Positions 18,634 through 27,122 of a DNA stretch of 52,709 bases are shown here, piece by piece. Under the pieces are notes generated by a model, which was given only the letters and a program-made list of their open reading frames with translations, searched no databases and was not told the origin of the DNA. A program made the position numbers and the translations under genes. The stretch is from positions 1 to 52,709 of the forward strand of contig ONKB01000015.1 of the NCBI GenBank assembly GCA_900318305.1. The letters run 5' to 3'. This stretch comes from an uncultured Prevotellaceae bacterium (GTDB taxonomy: Bacteria > Bacteroidota > Bacteroidia > Bacteroidales > Bacteroidaceae). Numbering within the stretch: position 1 is the stretch's first letter; each line of letters starts with the position of its first letter.

Positions 18634-18674
18634 AGGAAATCTCATGAAATGCTAAAACAAAAACAATAAAATTG

Positions 18675-18682
18675 TACTTTTG
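18675..18682 (+). promoter_or_regulatory. -7 box (TACTTTTG) for the MBL-fold gene
   Basis: TACTTTTG sits in a GTACTTTTGTAC near-palindrome and would give a leader of about 80 nt before the ATG at 18767. No clear -33 element. Confidence 0.45.
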
Positions 18683-18766
18683 TACTGAAAAAATCATCCT
18701 GATTACTCTATGCCATCTACACCCAATGTATTTCAGGGTAATTTCTAATTAAACAATGATATAGAC

Positions 18767-19963
18767 ATGAAATATTCGCTTACCGTCCTACTCTGCACTA
18801 TCATAGCCTTTTCCCATGCACAAGACAAGCTCCCGAAGTGGCATGAAGGTGAAATGGAGATTCACCACATTAATACAACTCGGGGCGAAAGTACGTTTTT
18901 CATTCTCCCCGATGGAACTACATTGTTGATTGGTGCAGGTGACGCCAAAACATCGGAACAAGAACAATTCATTACATCAAAACTGCCCATGCCAGCTGCC
19001 GAAAAGATAGCATCCTATATTCGTTTGCTGTTACCCGCTGGAACTAAAAGTATTGACTATCTGATAGGAAGCAACCTAAACCCTGGACAAATAGGCGGTC
19101 TTGACGCTGAAACTCCTCACACAAGTGGCCGAAAGCCAGATTATTTCCTCACAGGCATCCCTGCCCTTTGCGAATACTTTCAATTCGGCAAACTGATTGA
19201 CAGAGATTACCCCATATATAACTACCCTTTCCAAAACCTGAACTTGGAAGCGAAGAACTATGTGAACTTCATACGTTACCAAACCCAGAGCAATCATCTT
19301 TTGGCAGAACGTTTTGATGTTGGCAGAAACGACCAGATTTCACTATGCAAGAATCCCAAGAAATATAACCGTTACTTCCAGACATTCAATTTGGCAGCCA
19401 ATGGTATCGTTTGGACAGGCAAAGAACTCAACTGCATCCCCCTATTTGCCTTGAAACACAATTTCAAATACTGCAAAAATGAAAAAGCACAGAGCATAGC
19501 CTTGCGCATCAACTATGGTAAATTCAGTTATTATACAGGCGCTGACCTGTCAGGAAACATAGAATGGAAACCTGATAGCATTACAACAATAGATTATTTC
19601 GTAGGGCGTACCTGCGGGAAAGTTGATGTGTGCAAGACAAATGACGGATGCTCCAGCGAATCCATGTCAAAAGAATTTATTCAATCTATCCAGGCAGACA
19701 ACTTTATCGTGATGCCATGGAACAATCACCATTTAGATCCTGTCACAATGGAACGACTCATTAATCCAGAGAAAAAATCCAAAAAGCCAATAATATTCTC
19801 CACACAATATCCTGAAAAATATAACCCTCAAAAACAAAGGTTCATGTGGGGCGATTATGCATGCCCGCATACTGGCAATATTGTCATTAAAGTTGCCAAC
19901 AAAGGTAAGACATACAGAATATATGTTGTAGACGACCATCTCAACATCCTGGCTAAGTATTAG
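18767..19963 (+). CDS. Secreted metallo-beta-lactamase-fold protein lacking metal ligands
   Basis: 398 residues with a signal peptide ending SHAQ (about residue 19). EIHHINTTRGESTFFILPDG and the LLIGAGDA stretch are those of ComEC/Rec2-related MBL-fold hydrolases. In the usual active-site motif (S-H-x-H-x-D-H-x-G-G) this protein reads SNLNPGQIGG (102-111), so His, His, Asp and His are all replaced by Asn103, Asn105, Gly107 and Gln108. The preceding LIDAGD-type Asp is Gly56. The rest of the fold (YGKFSYYTGADLSG, a late NNHHLDP) is conserved. I infer a non-catalytic binding protein or a new chemistry. It stands alone between tatA and dnaJ. Confidence 0.8.
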   Translation: MKYSLTVLLCTIIAFSHAQDKLPKWHEGEMEIHHINTTRGESTFFILPDGTTLLIGAGDAKTSEQEQFITSKLPMPAAEKIASYIRLLLPAGTKSIDYLIGSNLNPGQIGGLDAETPHTSGRKPDYFLTGIPALCEYFQFGKLIDRDYPIYNYPFQNLNLEAKNYVNFIRYQTQSNHLLAERFDVGRNDQISLCKNPKKYNRYFQTFNLAANGIVWTGKELNCIPLFALKHNFKYCKNEKAQSIALRINYGKFSYYTGADLSGNIEWKPDSITTIDYFVGRTCGKVDVCKTNDGCSSESMSKEFIQSIQADNFIVMPWNNHHLDPVTMERLINPEKKSKKPIIFSTQYPEKYNPQKQRFMWGDYACPHTGNIVIKVANKGKTYRIYVVDDHLNILAKY

Positions 19964-20097
19964 TGCCCAATGCCTTCACTTAATCTATTAAAGTCTTTAT
20001 AAGCACATCTGAGACCGTGGTGAAAGAATTGCCCAATATTTCATCATAGTTATCAGCATGTCTGGCACTTATTTTGTAGTTATAAACAAAAAAAACT

Positions 20098-20781
20098 ATG
20101 GCTTTTATAGATTACTACAAAATACTGGGCATTGACAAGAATACGCCTCAAGATAAGATCAAGGAAGCATATAAGAAACGGACAAAACAGTTTCATCCAG
20201 ACCTTCATCCAGACGATCCTAAGGCAAAAGCCAAATTTCAGGCTTTAAATGAAGCCTACGATGTCTTAAGTGATCCCAAGAAGCGACAAAAGTACGACCA
20301 ATTCGGCGAACATTGGAAAGACACCTCAGATGGATTTGGACAAGGTCAATATGCTCATTGGGGACAAGGAGGACAAGATTTTGATTTCAGCGCATTTGAA
20401 GGACTTGGCGGAGGAGGATTCAGCTCTTTCTTCGAACAGATATTCGGACGTGGAAGCAAGTCTGGGCATCAGCAATACAGGACTTCATCATTTGGCGAAA
20501 GGTATCAGGACATGATGCCGCAAGACACACAAGCGACCGTAAACATCGATCTTTATACGGCTTTACTCGGAGGAGAGATTATCATTCAGGTCGCACAGCA
20601 GAAACTCAAGTTGAAAATCAAACCCTGTACTCAGCAAGGTGCGAAAGTAAGAATAAAAGGCAGAGGAAATGCTCTTCCCAACGGGAAACAGAGTGATTTA
20701 ATTATCACTTATAATATCAAACTGCCCCAAACACTTTCACCACGACAACAGGAATTGCTCAGAGAAATGCAACATAGCTGA
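20098..20781 (+). CDS. Shortened J-domain co-chaperone (DnaJ/CbpA-like)
   Basis: 227 residues. The J domain (about 1-70) carries HPD at 33-35, needed to stimulate DnaK ATPase. A Gly/Phe-rich linker follows (about 80-140). Only one C-terminal substrate-binding beta domain remains (about 142-227: LYTALLGGEIII, KIKPCTQQGAKVRIKGRG, LPQTLSPRQQELL), which resembles CTD-II of CbpA. CTD-I and the zinc-finger region of DnaJ are absent, whereas a full CbpA has about 300 residues. It is a probable DnaK partner with narrowed client binding. It is separated from its convergent neighbour by a strong palindrome. Confidence 0.88.
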   Translation: MAFIDYYKILGIDKNTPQDKIKEAYKKRTKQFHPDLHPDDPKAKAKFQALNEAYDVLSDPKKRQKYDQFGEHWKDTSDGFGQGQYAHWGQGGQDFDFSAFEGLGGGGFSSFFEQIFGRGSKSGHQQYRTSSFGERYQDMMPQDTQATVNIDLYTALLGGEIIIQVAQQKLKLKIKPCTQQGAKVRIKGRGNALPNGKQSDLIITYNIKLPQTLSPRQQELLREMQHS

Positions 20782-20830
20782 ATAGAGAACAGGGACCCGA
20801 TGATTTAATCATCGGGTCCCTGTTCTCTAT
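20782..20830. terminator. Bidirectional terminator with perfect 24-bp arms
   Basis: 20782-20805 is exactly complementary to 20807-20830. The hairpin starts directly after the dnaJ stop (20781) and ends two bases before the stop of the DUF3307 gene on the other strand. It should end both the dnaJ transcript and the uxaC-nudC-metY-DUF3307 transcript. Confidence 0.9.
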
Positions 20831-20832
20831 AT

Positions 20833-21114
20833 TCAAATGAAATATAACAGACATAGCATATAATGCAATGTCTGATCCATTACATATGATATTTTTCCGT
20901 ATCTGGCCTTGGCAGCATCTATAGGAAAATGCATAACTCCCACCACCGCCAATTGCCAGCACCAACCAAAAGCAATATAAAACGGGACAGCATACAACAC
21001 ACAATGCAAAAACAAATAATAGAAATCTTTTCCCTTTTTATCTGCCATATAGGAAGATTGCAGGAAATAGTCTCCTATTACATGACATGCAACAAGTTTG
21101 AACAGCAATTCCAT
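20833..21114 (-). CDS. DUF3307 family small membrane protein
   Basis: 93 residues with two or three hydrophobic segments. It begins KLVACHVIGDYFLQSSYMADKK, the signature of DUF3307 (HxxxDFxLQ), followed by FLHCVLYAVPFYIAFGW and MHFPIDAAKAR. The family is an inner-membrane protein of unknown function, usually 100-240 residues, so this is a short single-domain member. It is the last gene of the minus-strand operon, 14 bases after metY. Confidence 0.85.
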   Translation of the reverse strand: MELLFKLVACHVIGDYFLQSSYMADKKGKDFYYLFLHCVLYAVPFYIAFGWCWQLAVVGVMHFPIDAAKARYGKISYVMDQTLHYMLCLLYFI

Positions 21115-21128
21115 TTCTTTCCTATAGG

Positions 21129-22412
21129 CTAAATTTTATCAAGAGCCTGACGGATATCATCCAGTATATCCTCCACATCCTCTATTCCGACAGACAATCT
21201 AATCAGATCAGGAGCCACACCTGCCTCCCTTAACTGTTCGTCGCTTAACTGGCGATGGGTATGACTTGCTGGGTGAAGCACACATGTTCTTGCATCAGCC
21301 ACATGAGTAACGATAGCTATCATGCGCAAAGAATCCATAAAACGTATAGCCGTATCACGGTCACCTTTCAAACCGAATGCTATAACACCGCAAGAGCCTT
21401 TTGGCAAATACTTTTGTGCCAGAGCATAATTCTTGTCATCAGGTAATCCACTGTAGTGTACCCATGATACACGGCTGTCATTACGCAGGAATTCAGCAAC
21501 ACTTTGAGCATTCTCACAATGGCGCAACATTCGCAGGTGGAGTGTCTCCAACCCAAGATTAAGGAGGAAGGCATTGTGAGGAGATGGTATGCTTCCCAAA
21601 TCACGCATAAGCTGTGCAACAAGTTTTGTCATATATGCCATTTTCCCAAAAGCCTTAGTATAGGTCAGGCCGTGATATGAAGCATCTGGGGTACATAGAC
21701 CAGGGAACTTCTCCGCATGGGCTTCCCAATCAAAATTACCACTATCTACGACACAACCACCTACCTGAGTAGCATGTCCATCCATATACTTGGTTGTTGA
21801 ATGAGTTACAATATCTGCTCCCCATTCGAAAGGACGACAATTAATCGGAGTCGGGAAAGTGTTGTCCACAATCAGAGGTACACCATGGGCATGGGCAACA
21901 CGGGCAAATTTCTCAATATCCAACACCTGACAGCCCGGATTGGATATAGTTTCACCAAACAGAGCCTTGGTATTTGGCCGAAATGCTTTGGAAATCTCTT
22001 CTTCAGAGGCCTCCTGACTGATAAAAGTGCATTCTATGCCCAACTTTTTCAGTGTCACGCCAAAAAGGTTGTAAGTACCGCCGTATATCTCATTGGAGGT
22101 AACAAAATGATCACCTGCCTCACAAATATTAAATATTGCATAAAAGTTGGCGGCTTGTCCGCTTGAAAGAAGCATGGCCCCAACACCACCTTCCAAGGCA
22201 GCTATTTTGCGGGCAACCGCATCATTAGTAGGATTTTGGAGACGAGTATAGAAATAGCCCTCCTTCTTTAAGTCAAAAAGGTCAGCCATCTCCTCCGTGT
22301 TGTCATACTTAAAAGTCGTACTCTGTATAATTGGAAGAACACGGGGTTCTCCATTTTTTGGCTCATAACCAGCTTGGACGCAAAGCGTTGCCAGTCTAGA
22401 TTTTTTTTCCAT
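21129..22412 (-). CDS. metY: O-acetylhomoserine sulfhydrylase/aminocarboxypropyltransferase
   Basis: 427 residues from the ATG at 22412; a TTG two codons upstream is disregarded. A PLP-dependent Cys/Met metabolism enzyme. The start (RLATLCVQAGYEP), QSTTFKYDNTEEM, LSSGQAANFYAI, the phosphate-binding and cofactor region DNTFPTP, and the Schiff-base Lys in STTKYMDGH all fit. Length and sequence match the homocysteine-forming O-acetylhomoserine (thiol)-lyase group rather than MetB. It makes homocysteine from O-acetylhomoserine and sulfide. It lies between nudC and DUF3307 on the same strand. Confidence 0.93.
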   Translation of the reverse strand: MEKKSRLATLCVQAGYEPKNGEPRVLPIIQSTTFKYDNTEEMADLFDLKKEGYFYTRLQNPTNDAVARKIAALEGGVGAMLLSSGQAANFYAIFNICEAGDHFVTSNEIYGGTYNLFGVTLKKLGIECTFISQEASEEEISKAFRPNTKALFGETISNPGCQVLDIEKFARVAHAHGVPLIVDNTFPTPINCRPFEWGADIVTHSTTKYMDGHATQVGGCVVDSGNFDWEAHAEKFPGLCTPDASYHGLTYTKAFGKMAYMTKLVAQLMRDLGSIPSPHNAFLLNLGLETLHLRMLRHCENAQSVAEFLRNDSRVSWVHYSGLPDDKNYALAQKYLPKGSCGVIAFGLKGDRDTAIRFMDSLRMIAIVTHVADARTCVLHPASHTHRQLSDEQLREAGVAPDLIRLSVGIEDVEDILDDIRQALDKI

Positions 22413-22449
22413 AAACAATTCTATTTTTATCTGTTCTATAATTTTCTTT

Positions 22450-23226
22450 TCAACGGCAGGAGTTTGCTAATTCACGCTCTCTCACCCATGCATCTATCAA
22501 GCGACGTGAAATGCTTGCCTTATCAGGTATCTTCGGGAGATTATCATACCGGAACCAGCCTCCGCACGAAATCTCCTCTTCCTGGAAACGCAATTCTCCA
22601 CCAGCATATTCTGCGAGGAAACCTACCATGATATTCCTTGGAAAAGGCCATGCCTGACTACCAAAATATCTGATATTCTTTAACTCTATTCCTGTTTCCT
22701 CTGCCACTTCGCGTCGCAAACTCTCCTCAAAGCTCTCTCCTAATTCAACAAAACCAGAAATCAACACATAGAAATCCCTTATAAAAGTTTTGGACTTAAC
22801 GAGCAATATCTCATCACCCCTGTAGATGACAGCAATTACAGCAGGTGATAATTTGGGCCACGTTTCCACCTGACACTGGGGACAATATTTACTGATAGAT
22901 GTTTTTTTTAATTGCAAAGAGCCACAATGCCCACAATATAGAGTCTGACTATTCCAGTCCAACATCTCCAAAGCCTTGGAGGCATTTGCATAATGGCGTG
23001 ACGATAATCTTCCGAAACATGCCCTGAGAGGAATCCATTCTCCAGGTACAACATTGGATCTCTCCTTGACCGCTACAGCCTTGCAGAAGACATCTCCCAC
23101 AGGGAAATCCAAAACATCAACAGATTCCCCAAAAGGACACTCCTTAAATTGCGGAATCTGCATCTCATCTTTCTCATCCCTAATTACAAACAATTCTCTT
23201 TGGAAAAATATGTACCAGGAAAACAT
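22450..23226 (-). CDS. nudC: NAD(+)/NADH diphosphatase, Nudix family
   Basis: 258 residues from the ATG at 23226, 10 bases after the uxaC stop. The longer frame would overlap uxaC by 70 bases, and E. coli NudC has 257 residues. A zinc ribbon has C98, C101, C115 and C118. The Nudix box runs GFVELGESFEESLRREVAEE.. with the REVAEETG core. The NudC-specific motif, usually SQPWPFPxS, reads SQAWPFPRN here: Pro to Ala and Ser to Asn. The enzyme would split NAD(H) or decap NAD-capped RNA in the cytosol; the altered motif might shift specificity. Confidence 0.9.
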   Translation of the reverse strand: MFSWYIFFQRELFVIRDEKDEMQIPQFKECPFGESVDVLDFPVGDVFCKAVAVKERSNVVPGEWIPLRACFGRLSSRHYANASKALEMLDWNSQTLYCGHCGSLQLKKTSISKYCPQCQVETWPKLSPAVIAVIYRGDEILLVKSKTFIRDFYVLISGFVELGESFEESLRREVAEETGIELKNIRYFGSQAWPFPRNIMVGFLAEYAGGELRFQEEEISCGGWFRYDNLPKIPDKASISRRLIDAWVRERELANSCR

Positions 23227-23236
23227 TTGTTCAAAG

Positions 23237-24649
23237 TTATGGCAGATTAAAAAAATGGTTGGCATTATTGTAGCAAATATCCTCAACCATATGTCCAATT
23301 CGTTCAAACTCAGACATAGGCAACCGACCTTTTGTCAAGTCGTTTCCAATCATGTTACACAAAAAGCGGCGAAAATACTCATGCCGACAATATGACAGCA
23401 CACAATGAGAATCAGTTGCCATGCCCACGAAACGGCTTAACAGACCAAGGCTTGACAAGGCATCCAACTGACGCTGCATTCCCTGATCATTATTGAGATA
23501 CCACCAAGCAGAACCAAGTTGAAGCTTGCCAGGATAGGAACCATCTTGAAAGCACCCCAGAATTACTGCCACCATTTCAAAATCTTTGGCATTGAGGTTA
23601 AATACAATAGTTCGGCACAACAATCCTCTGGCATACACACGGTTAAAGTATTTACCCATGGCAACACCTAAATTCTTATCATTCATTCCATCAAAACCAC
23701 TATGACGGCCAAGCAGTTTAAACATGGTCGTATTCAAATCAGCCTGTACGCCAACATGGTATTGCTGCACCCAACCAGCTTTGTAATCCAATTCGCACAT
23801 TGAGATAAGCAGTGCTGCCTTCAGCTTATTCTGTTCAACAACGCTAAGTGGTTTTCCTTGAATGATTTTAACCACAATCTCGTCAATCTCAGGAGCAGTA
23901 TAATCTTCCACATAAAAAGCATCTATACTGATATCCGACATTCTGCAACCATGCGAATGGAAATAAGAATGTCTGTTTGTGAGTGCTTCCATCAAAGATC
24001 CGTAATTACGAATCACTACACCTGATGCATCAGAAAGCTCATCAATATAACGATTGTATTTCTCAACATCCTCAACTTCAAAAATTCTGTCAGGTTTCCA
24101 AGTTGGAAACATCTTAAAATCACGTCTCTCTGCATGCCACTTAGAATGGTTTGTGAGGTCATCAGTCATATCGTTTGCAGTACAGACAGTCTTGACCTTA
24201 AAACGTCGGATGAGATTTTGCATAGAATATTCCGGCAACTGCAACTTGGCGTTACACTCGTCATAAATTTCTCTGGCAGTTTCCTGATTCAATACTTTTT
24301 CTATACCGAACACCCTTTTCAATTCAAGATGTGTCCAGTGATAGAGTGGATTGCGGAAAAGATAAGGCATTGTCATCGCCCATTTCCTGAACTTGTCCCA
24401 ATCGGAAGAAGCCCCCGTTATATATTTTTCCAATACCCCATTAGCCCTCATGGCACGCCATTTATACTCACCTGGTTGTAACCACAACTCAGTAATTGAT
24501 CTGAATTGATAGTCTTCAACAATCTTTTGGGGATTAAGATGGGAATGATAATCCATTATAGGCATTTTCTCCGCATACTTATGATATAGCTCTGAAGCAA
24601 TAGGAGTCTCCAACAGAAAATCATCGCTAATATATGTTTCGTAGGCCAT
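23237..24649 (-). CDS. uxaC: Glucuronate isomerase
   Basis: 470 residues, the standard UxaC length. It begins with the metal-site region MDYHSHLNP, then YKWRAMRANGV, HWTHLELKRVFG, and ends with GMATDSHCVLSYCRHEYFRRFL. All fit uronate isomerases, which convert D-glucuronate to D-fructuronate and D-galacturonate to D-tagaturonate. No other uronate-catabolism gene is in the window, so it is an orphan here, heading an operon with nudC, metY and DUF3307. Confidence 0.96.
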   Translation of the reverse strand: MAYETYISDDFLLETPIASELYHKYAEKMPIMDYHSHLNPQKIVEDYQFRSITELWLQPGEYKWRAMRANGVLEKYITGASSDWDKFRKWAMTMPYLFRNPLYHWTHLELKRVFGIEKVLNQETAREIYDECNAKLQLPEYSMQNLIRRFKVKTVCTANDMTDDLTNHSKWHAERRDFKMFPTWKPDRIFEVEDVEKYNRYIDELSDASGVVIRNYGSLMEALTNRHSYFHSHGCRMSDISIDAFYVEDYTAPEIDEIVVKIIQGKPLSVVEQNKLKAALLISMCELDYKAGWVQQYHVGVQADLNTTMFKLLGRHSGFDGMNDKNLGVAMGKYFNRVYARGLLCRTIVFNLNAKDFEMVAVILGCFQDGSYPGKLQLGSAWWYLNNDQGMQRQLDALSSLGLLSRFVGMATDSHCVLSYCRHEYFRRFLCNMIGNDLTKGRLPMSEFERIGHMVEDICYNNANHFFNLP

Positions 24650-24679
24650 GTAGAAATTATGTGTCTTAGTGTTTTAACG

Positions 24680-24710
24680 CAAAAGTACAAAAAACTATTT
24701 GGAAACCAAG
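24680..24710 (-). promoter_or_regulatory. Promoter of the uxaC operon
   Basis: Minus-strand TACTTTTG (24680-24687) fits the -7 consensus, and CTTG (complement of 24707-24710) lies exactly 19 nt upstream as a one-mismatch -33. The leader would be about 25 nt. Confidence 0.6.
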
Positions 24711-24885
24711 ACTTACTACTGACAAAATCTTCACAATTCCACAAATCACGAGTGACATCATTATGTGTTTTAGCTATTTCAACGAGATTGGCATCAAGAC
24801 ATGTCATAAGCCTTATCGCTAACAAAGAAAAACAGCATCTCAGAATATAATTTTTACATTATCGCTGTTATTCCTGTCATTTTTA

Positions 24886-24893
24886 TTAATTTT
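24886..24893 (+). promoter_or_regulatory. -7 box (TAATTTTG) for the kinase/glycan operon
   Basis: TAATTTTG ends 27 nt before the kinase ATG at 24921. The -33 region is poor. It is the only visible promoter ahead of the nine-gene run to 33737. Confidence 0.5.
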
Positions 24894-24920
24894 GTTCAAA
24901 TAATTTTTAGGCATCTCATT

Positions 24921-26021
24921 ATGGACAAGGAATTCTTCAAGGAAATCATTTCCAAATTTGACATCAAAGGTACTGTTGTTGACATCGAGCCGATGGACAA
25001 AGGTCTGATTAACGACTCTTACCATGTTTTCACTCTAGAAAAAGGCATGCCGGAATATGTATTCCAGCACATTAACAACAATATTTTTGAGAACGTAGAC
25101 CTTCTTATGAACAATATTGTCGCTGTGACAGAGCATATCCGTAAGAAGTACGAAGCAAAAGGCATTAAAGACATCGACAGGCGTGTATTGACCTTTATTC
25201 CTCTAAAGAACAGCGACAAATACTATTACAAGGATGCCAATGGGAAATATTGGAGACTCATGTTGTTTATTCCTTCAAAGACAAAGTCTGAAGTCACTCC
25301 TGAGACCTCCTTTGAGGTCGGCAAATCATTTGGAGACTTTGAGGCAACCTTGTCTGACCTGAAAATCCCTTTGGGCGAAAGCATTCCAAATTTCCACAAC
25401 ATGGAATTCCGGATACAGCAACTCAAAGATGCCATCAAAGCCAACAAAGCACAACGTCTGAATAGCGTCAGTGAACTTGTAAATGCGCTTTTGGAAGATG
25501 AGTTCGAGATGTGCAAAGGAGAGCGGCTCTATCGTGACGGGAAACTACCCAAGAGGATTTGTCACTGCGACACTAAAGTCAACAACCTGCTGTTTGATGA
25601 GCATGATAATGTACTCTGTGTTGTTGACCTTGACACTGTGATGCCCAATTATGTATTCTCCGATATTGGCGATTTCCTACGTACGGCTGCCAATACCAGC
25701 CAAGAGGATGAACCCGATACCGACAAGGTTAATTTCAACCTATCCATATTTCACTCCTTTATCAAAGGCTACCTGCAGACTGCCGGCAAGTTCCTGCTGC
25801 CAATTGAGATAGAGAATATACCTTACGCCACTCAGCTATTCCCCTATATGCAAGCCGTAAGATTCCTTACAGATTACCTCAACGGAGATACATACTACAA
25901 AATCAACTATCCTGAGCATAATCTCATCAGGACAAAGAACCAATATAAATTATACCAAAGCGTTAAGGAACATCAGATTCACATGACAGTCTTCATCAAA
26001 GAATGTCTTGCCGGCAAATAA
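24921..26021 (+). CDS. Phosphotransferase, N-acetylhexosamine 1-kinase (NahK)-like
   Basis: 366 residues of the aminoglycoside-phosphotransferase/choline-kinase fold. The catalytic loop is HCDTKVNNLL (H215, D217, N221-222) and the metal-binding segment is VVDLDTV (D236/D238). The N-terminus (DIEPMDKGLINDSYHV) and VFQHINNNIF resemble NahK-type enzymes, which phosphorylate GlcNAc/GalNAc or other sugars at C1 with ATP. Heading a run with a CDP-sugar dehydratase, it may supply a sugar-1-phosphate, but the substrate is unproven. rfbG starts 15 bases after its stop. Confidence 0.82.
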   Translation: MDKEFFKEIISKFDIKGTVVDIEPMDKGLINDSYHVFTLEKGMPEYVFQHINNNIFENVDLLMNNIVAVTEHIRKKYEAKGIKDIDRRVLTFIPLKNSDKYYYKDANGKYWRLMLFIPSKTKSEVTPETSFEVGKSFGDFEATLSDLKIPLGESIPNFHNMEFRIQQLKDAIKANKAQRLNSVSELVNALLEDEFEMCKGERLYRDGKLPKRICHCDTKVNNLLFDEHDNVLCVVDLDTVMPNYVFSDIGDFLRTAANTSQEDEPDTDKVNFNLSIFHSFIKGYLQTAGKFLLPIEIENIPYATQLFPYMQAVRFLTDYLNGDTYYKINYPEHNLIRTKNQYKLYQSVKEHQIHMTVFIKECLAGK

Positions 26022-26036
26022 GGCTGTAACACAACC

Positions 26037-27110
26037 ATGACCAATTTATATAATTTCTATCAGGGGAAACGTGTCCTCATCACAGGACATACAGGATTCA
26101 AAGGCTCCTGGCTTGCAATATGGCTGCAACAAATGGGAGCTATCGTAGCCGGCATCGCACAAGAGGAACACACCGACAGAGACAACTATGTTCTCTCTCA
26201 AATCGGACAGCGAATAGACTTTGACACCCGTGCGGATATTCGTAATGGACATTGGATCAAAGAAATCATCACCGAGTGGCAACCAGACATCATCTTCCAC
26301 CTTGCCGCCCAGCCATTAGTGCGCCTCAGTTATACTTATCCCCTTGACACCTTTGAGACCAACGTAATGGGAACTATCAATGTCATGGAGGCCATGCGCG
26401 TCACCCCGAGTGTCAAGGTTGGTGTGATGATTACTACCGACAAGTGTTACGAAAACAAGGAACAGCTTACCGGCTACCGTGAAGATGACCCGCTAGGAGG
26501 CTATGACCCCTACTCTGCCAGCAAAGGAGCTGCCGAGATAGCCATTGCATCATGGCGCCGCAGTTTTTTCAATCCCGACACCAGCAATGAGCCCGTTGCA
26601 AGTCTTGCCAGTGTAAGGGCCGGCAATGTCATTGGAGGTGGTGACTGGTCAACAGACCGCATTATCCCCGACTGCATCCGGGCTATTGAGGAAGGCAAAG
26701 ATATTGAGATTCGTTCCCCGAAAGCTGTCAGACCATGGCAACATGTACTGGAGCCGTTAAGCGGATATCTTCTGCTGGCTAAGACTATGTGGGAGAACCC
26801 CACTGAGTATAACGAGGCTTGGAATTTCGGTCCCGAGGAAGATAGTGTCGCCAGCGTATGGGATGTTGCCTCCAAGATTGTCTCAACATATGGCAAAGGA
26901 CAACTCAAAGATGTATCAAGCCTCAACTCTTTGCATGAAGCCAAATTGCTGACACTTAACATCAACAAGGTCAAGACACGCTTAAACTGGAAACCGAAAT
27001 TAACCTTGGACGAGGCCATACAATACACAGTAGAATGGTACAAGCACTATCACGAGAACAACGTCTATGACATCTGTACAAAACAGATAGAACAATATAT
27101 GAACAAATAA
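26037..27110 (+). CDS. rfbG: CDP-glucose 4,6-dehydratase
   Basis: 357 residues, an extended short-chain dehydrogenase. The NAD-binding site is GHTGFKGSWLA (the TGxxGxxG type typical of RfbG), followed by FHLAAQPLVRLSY, TTDKCYEN (the catalytic Thr-Asp-Lys region) and the YxxxK site YSASKGAAE. RPWQHVLEPLSGYL is a further RfbG hallmark. It makes CDP-4-dehydro-6-deoxy-D-glucose, the branch point to 3,6-dideoxyhexoses and branched sugars. The partner cytidylyltransferase (RfbF) and a C-3 dehydrase (RfbH) are not in the window. Confidence 0.94.
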   Translation: MTNLYNFYQGKRVLITGHTGFKGSWLAIWLQQMGAIVAGIAQEEHTDRDNYVLSQIGQRIDFDTRADIRNGHWIKEIITEWQPDIIFHLAAQPLVRLSYTYPLDTFETNVMGTINVMEAMRVTPSVKVGVMITTDKCYENKEQLTGYREDDPLGGYDPYSASKGAAEIAIASWRRSFFNPDTSNEPVASLASVRAGNVIGGGDWSTDRIIPDCIRAIEEGKDIEIRSPKAVRPWQHVLEPLSGYLLLAKTMWENPTEYNEAWNFGPEEDSVASVWDVASKIVSTYGKGQLKDVSSLNSLHEAKLLTLNINKVKTRLNWKPKLTLDEAIQYTVEWYKHYHENNVYDICTKQIEQYMNK

Positions 27111-27122
27111 CTGTTGACCCCC

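Noticed and set aside
20098-20781. dnaJ as a truncated pseudogene
   Set aside because: The frame is intact, the HPD motif is present, and a strong terminator follows the stop, so a genuine short form is more likely.
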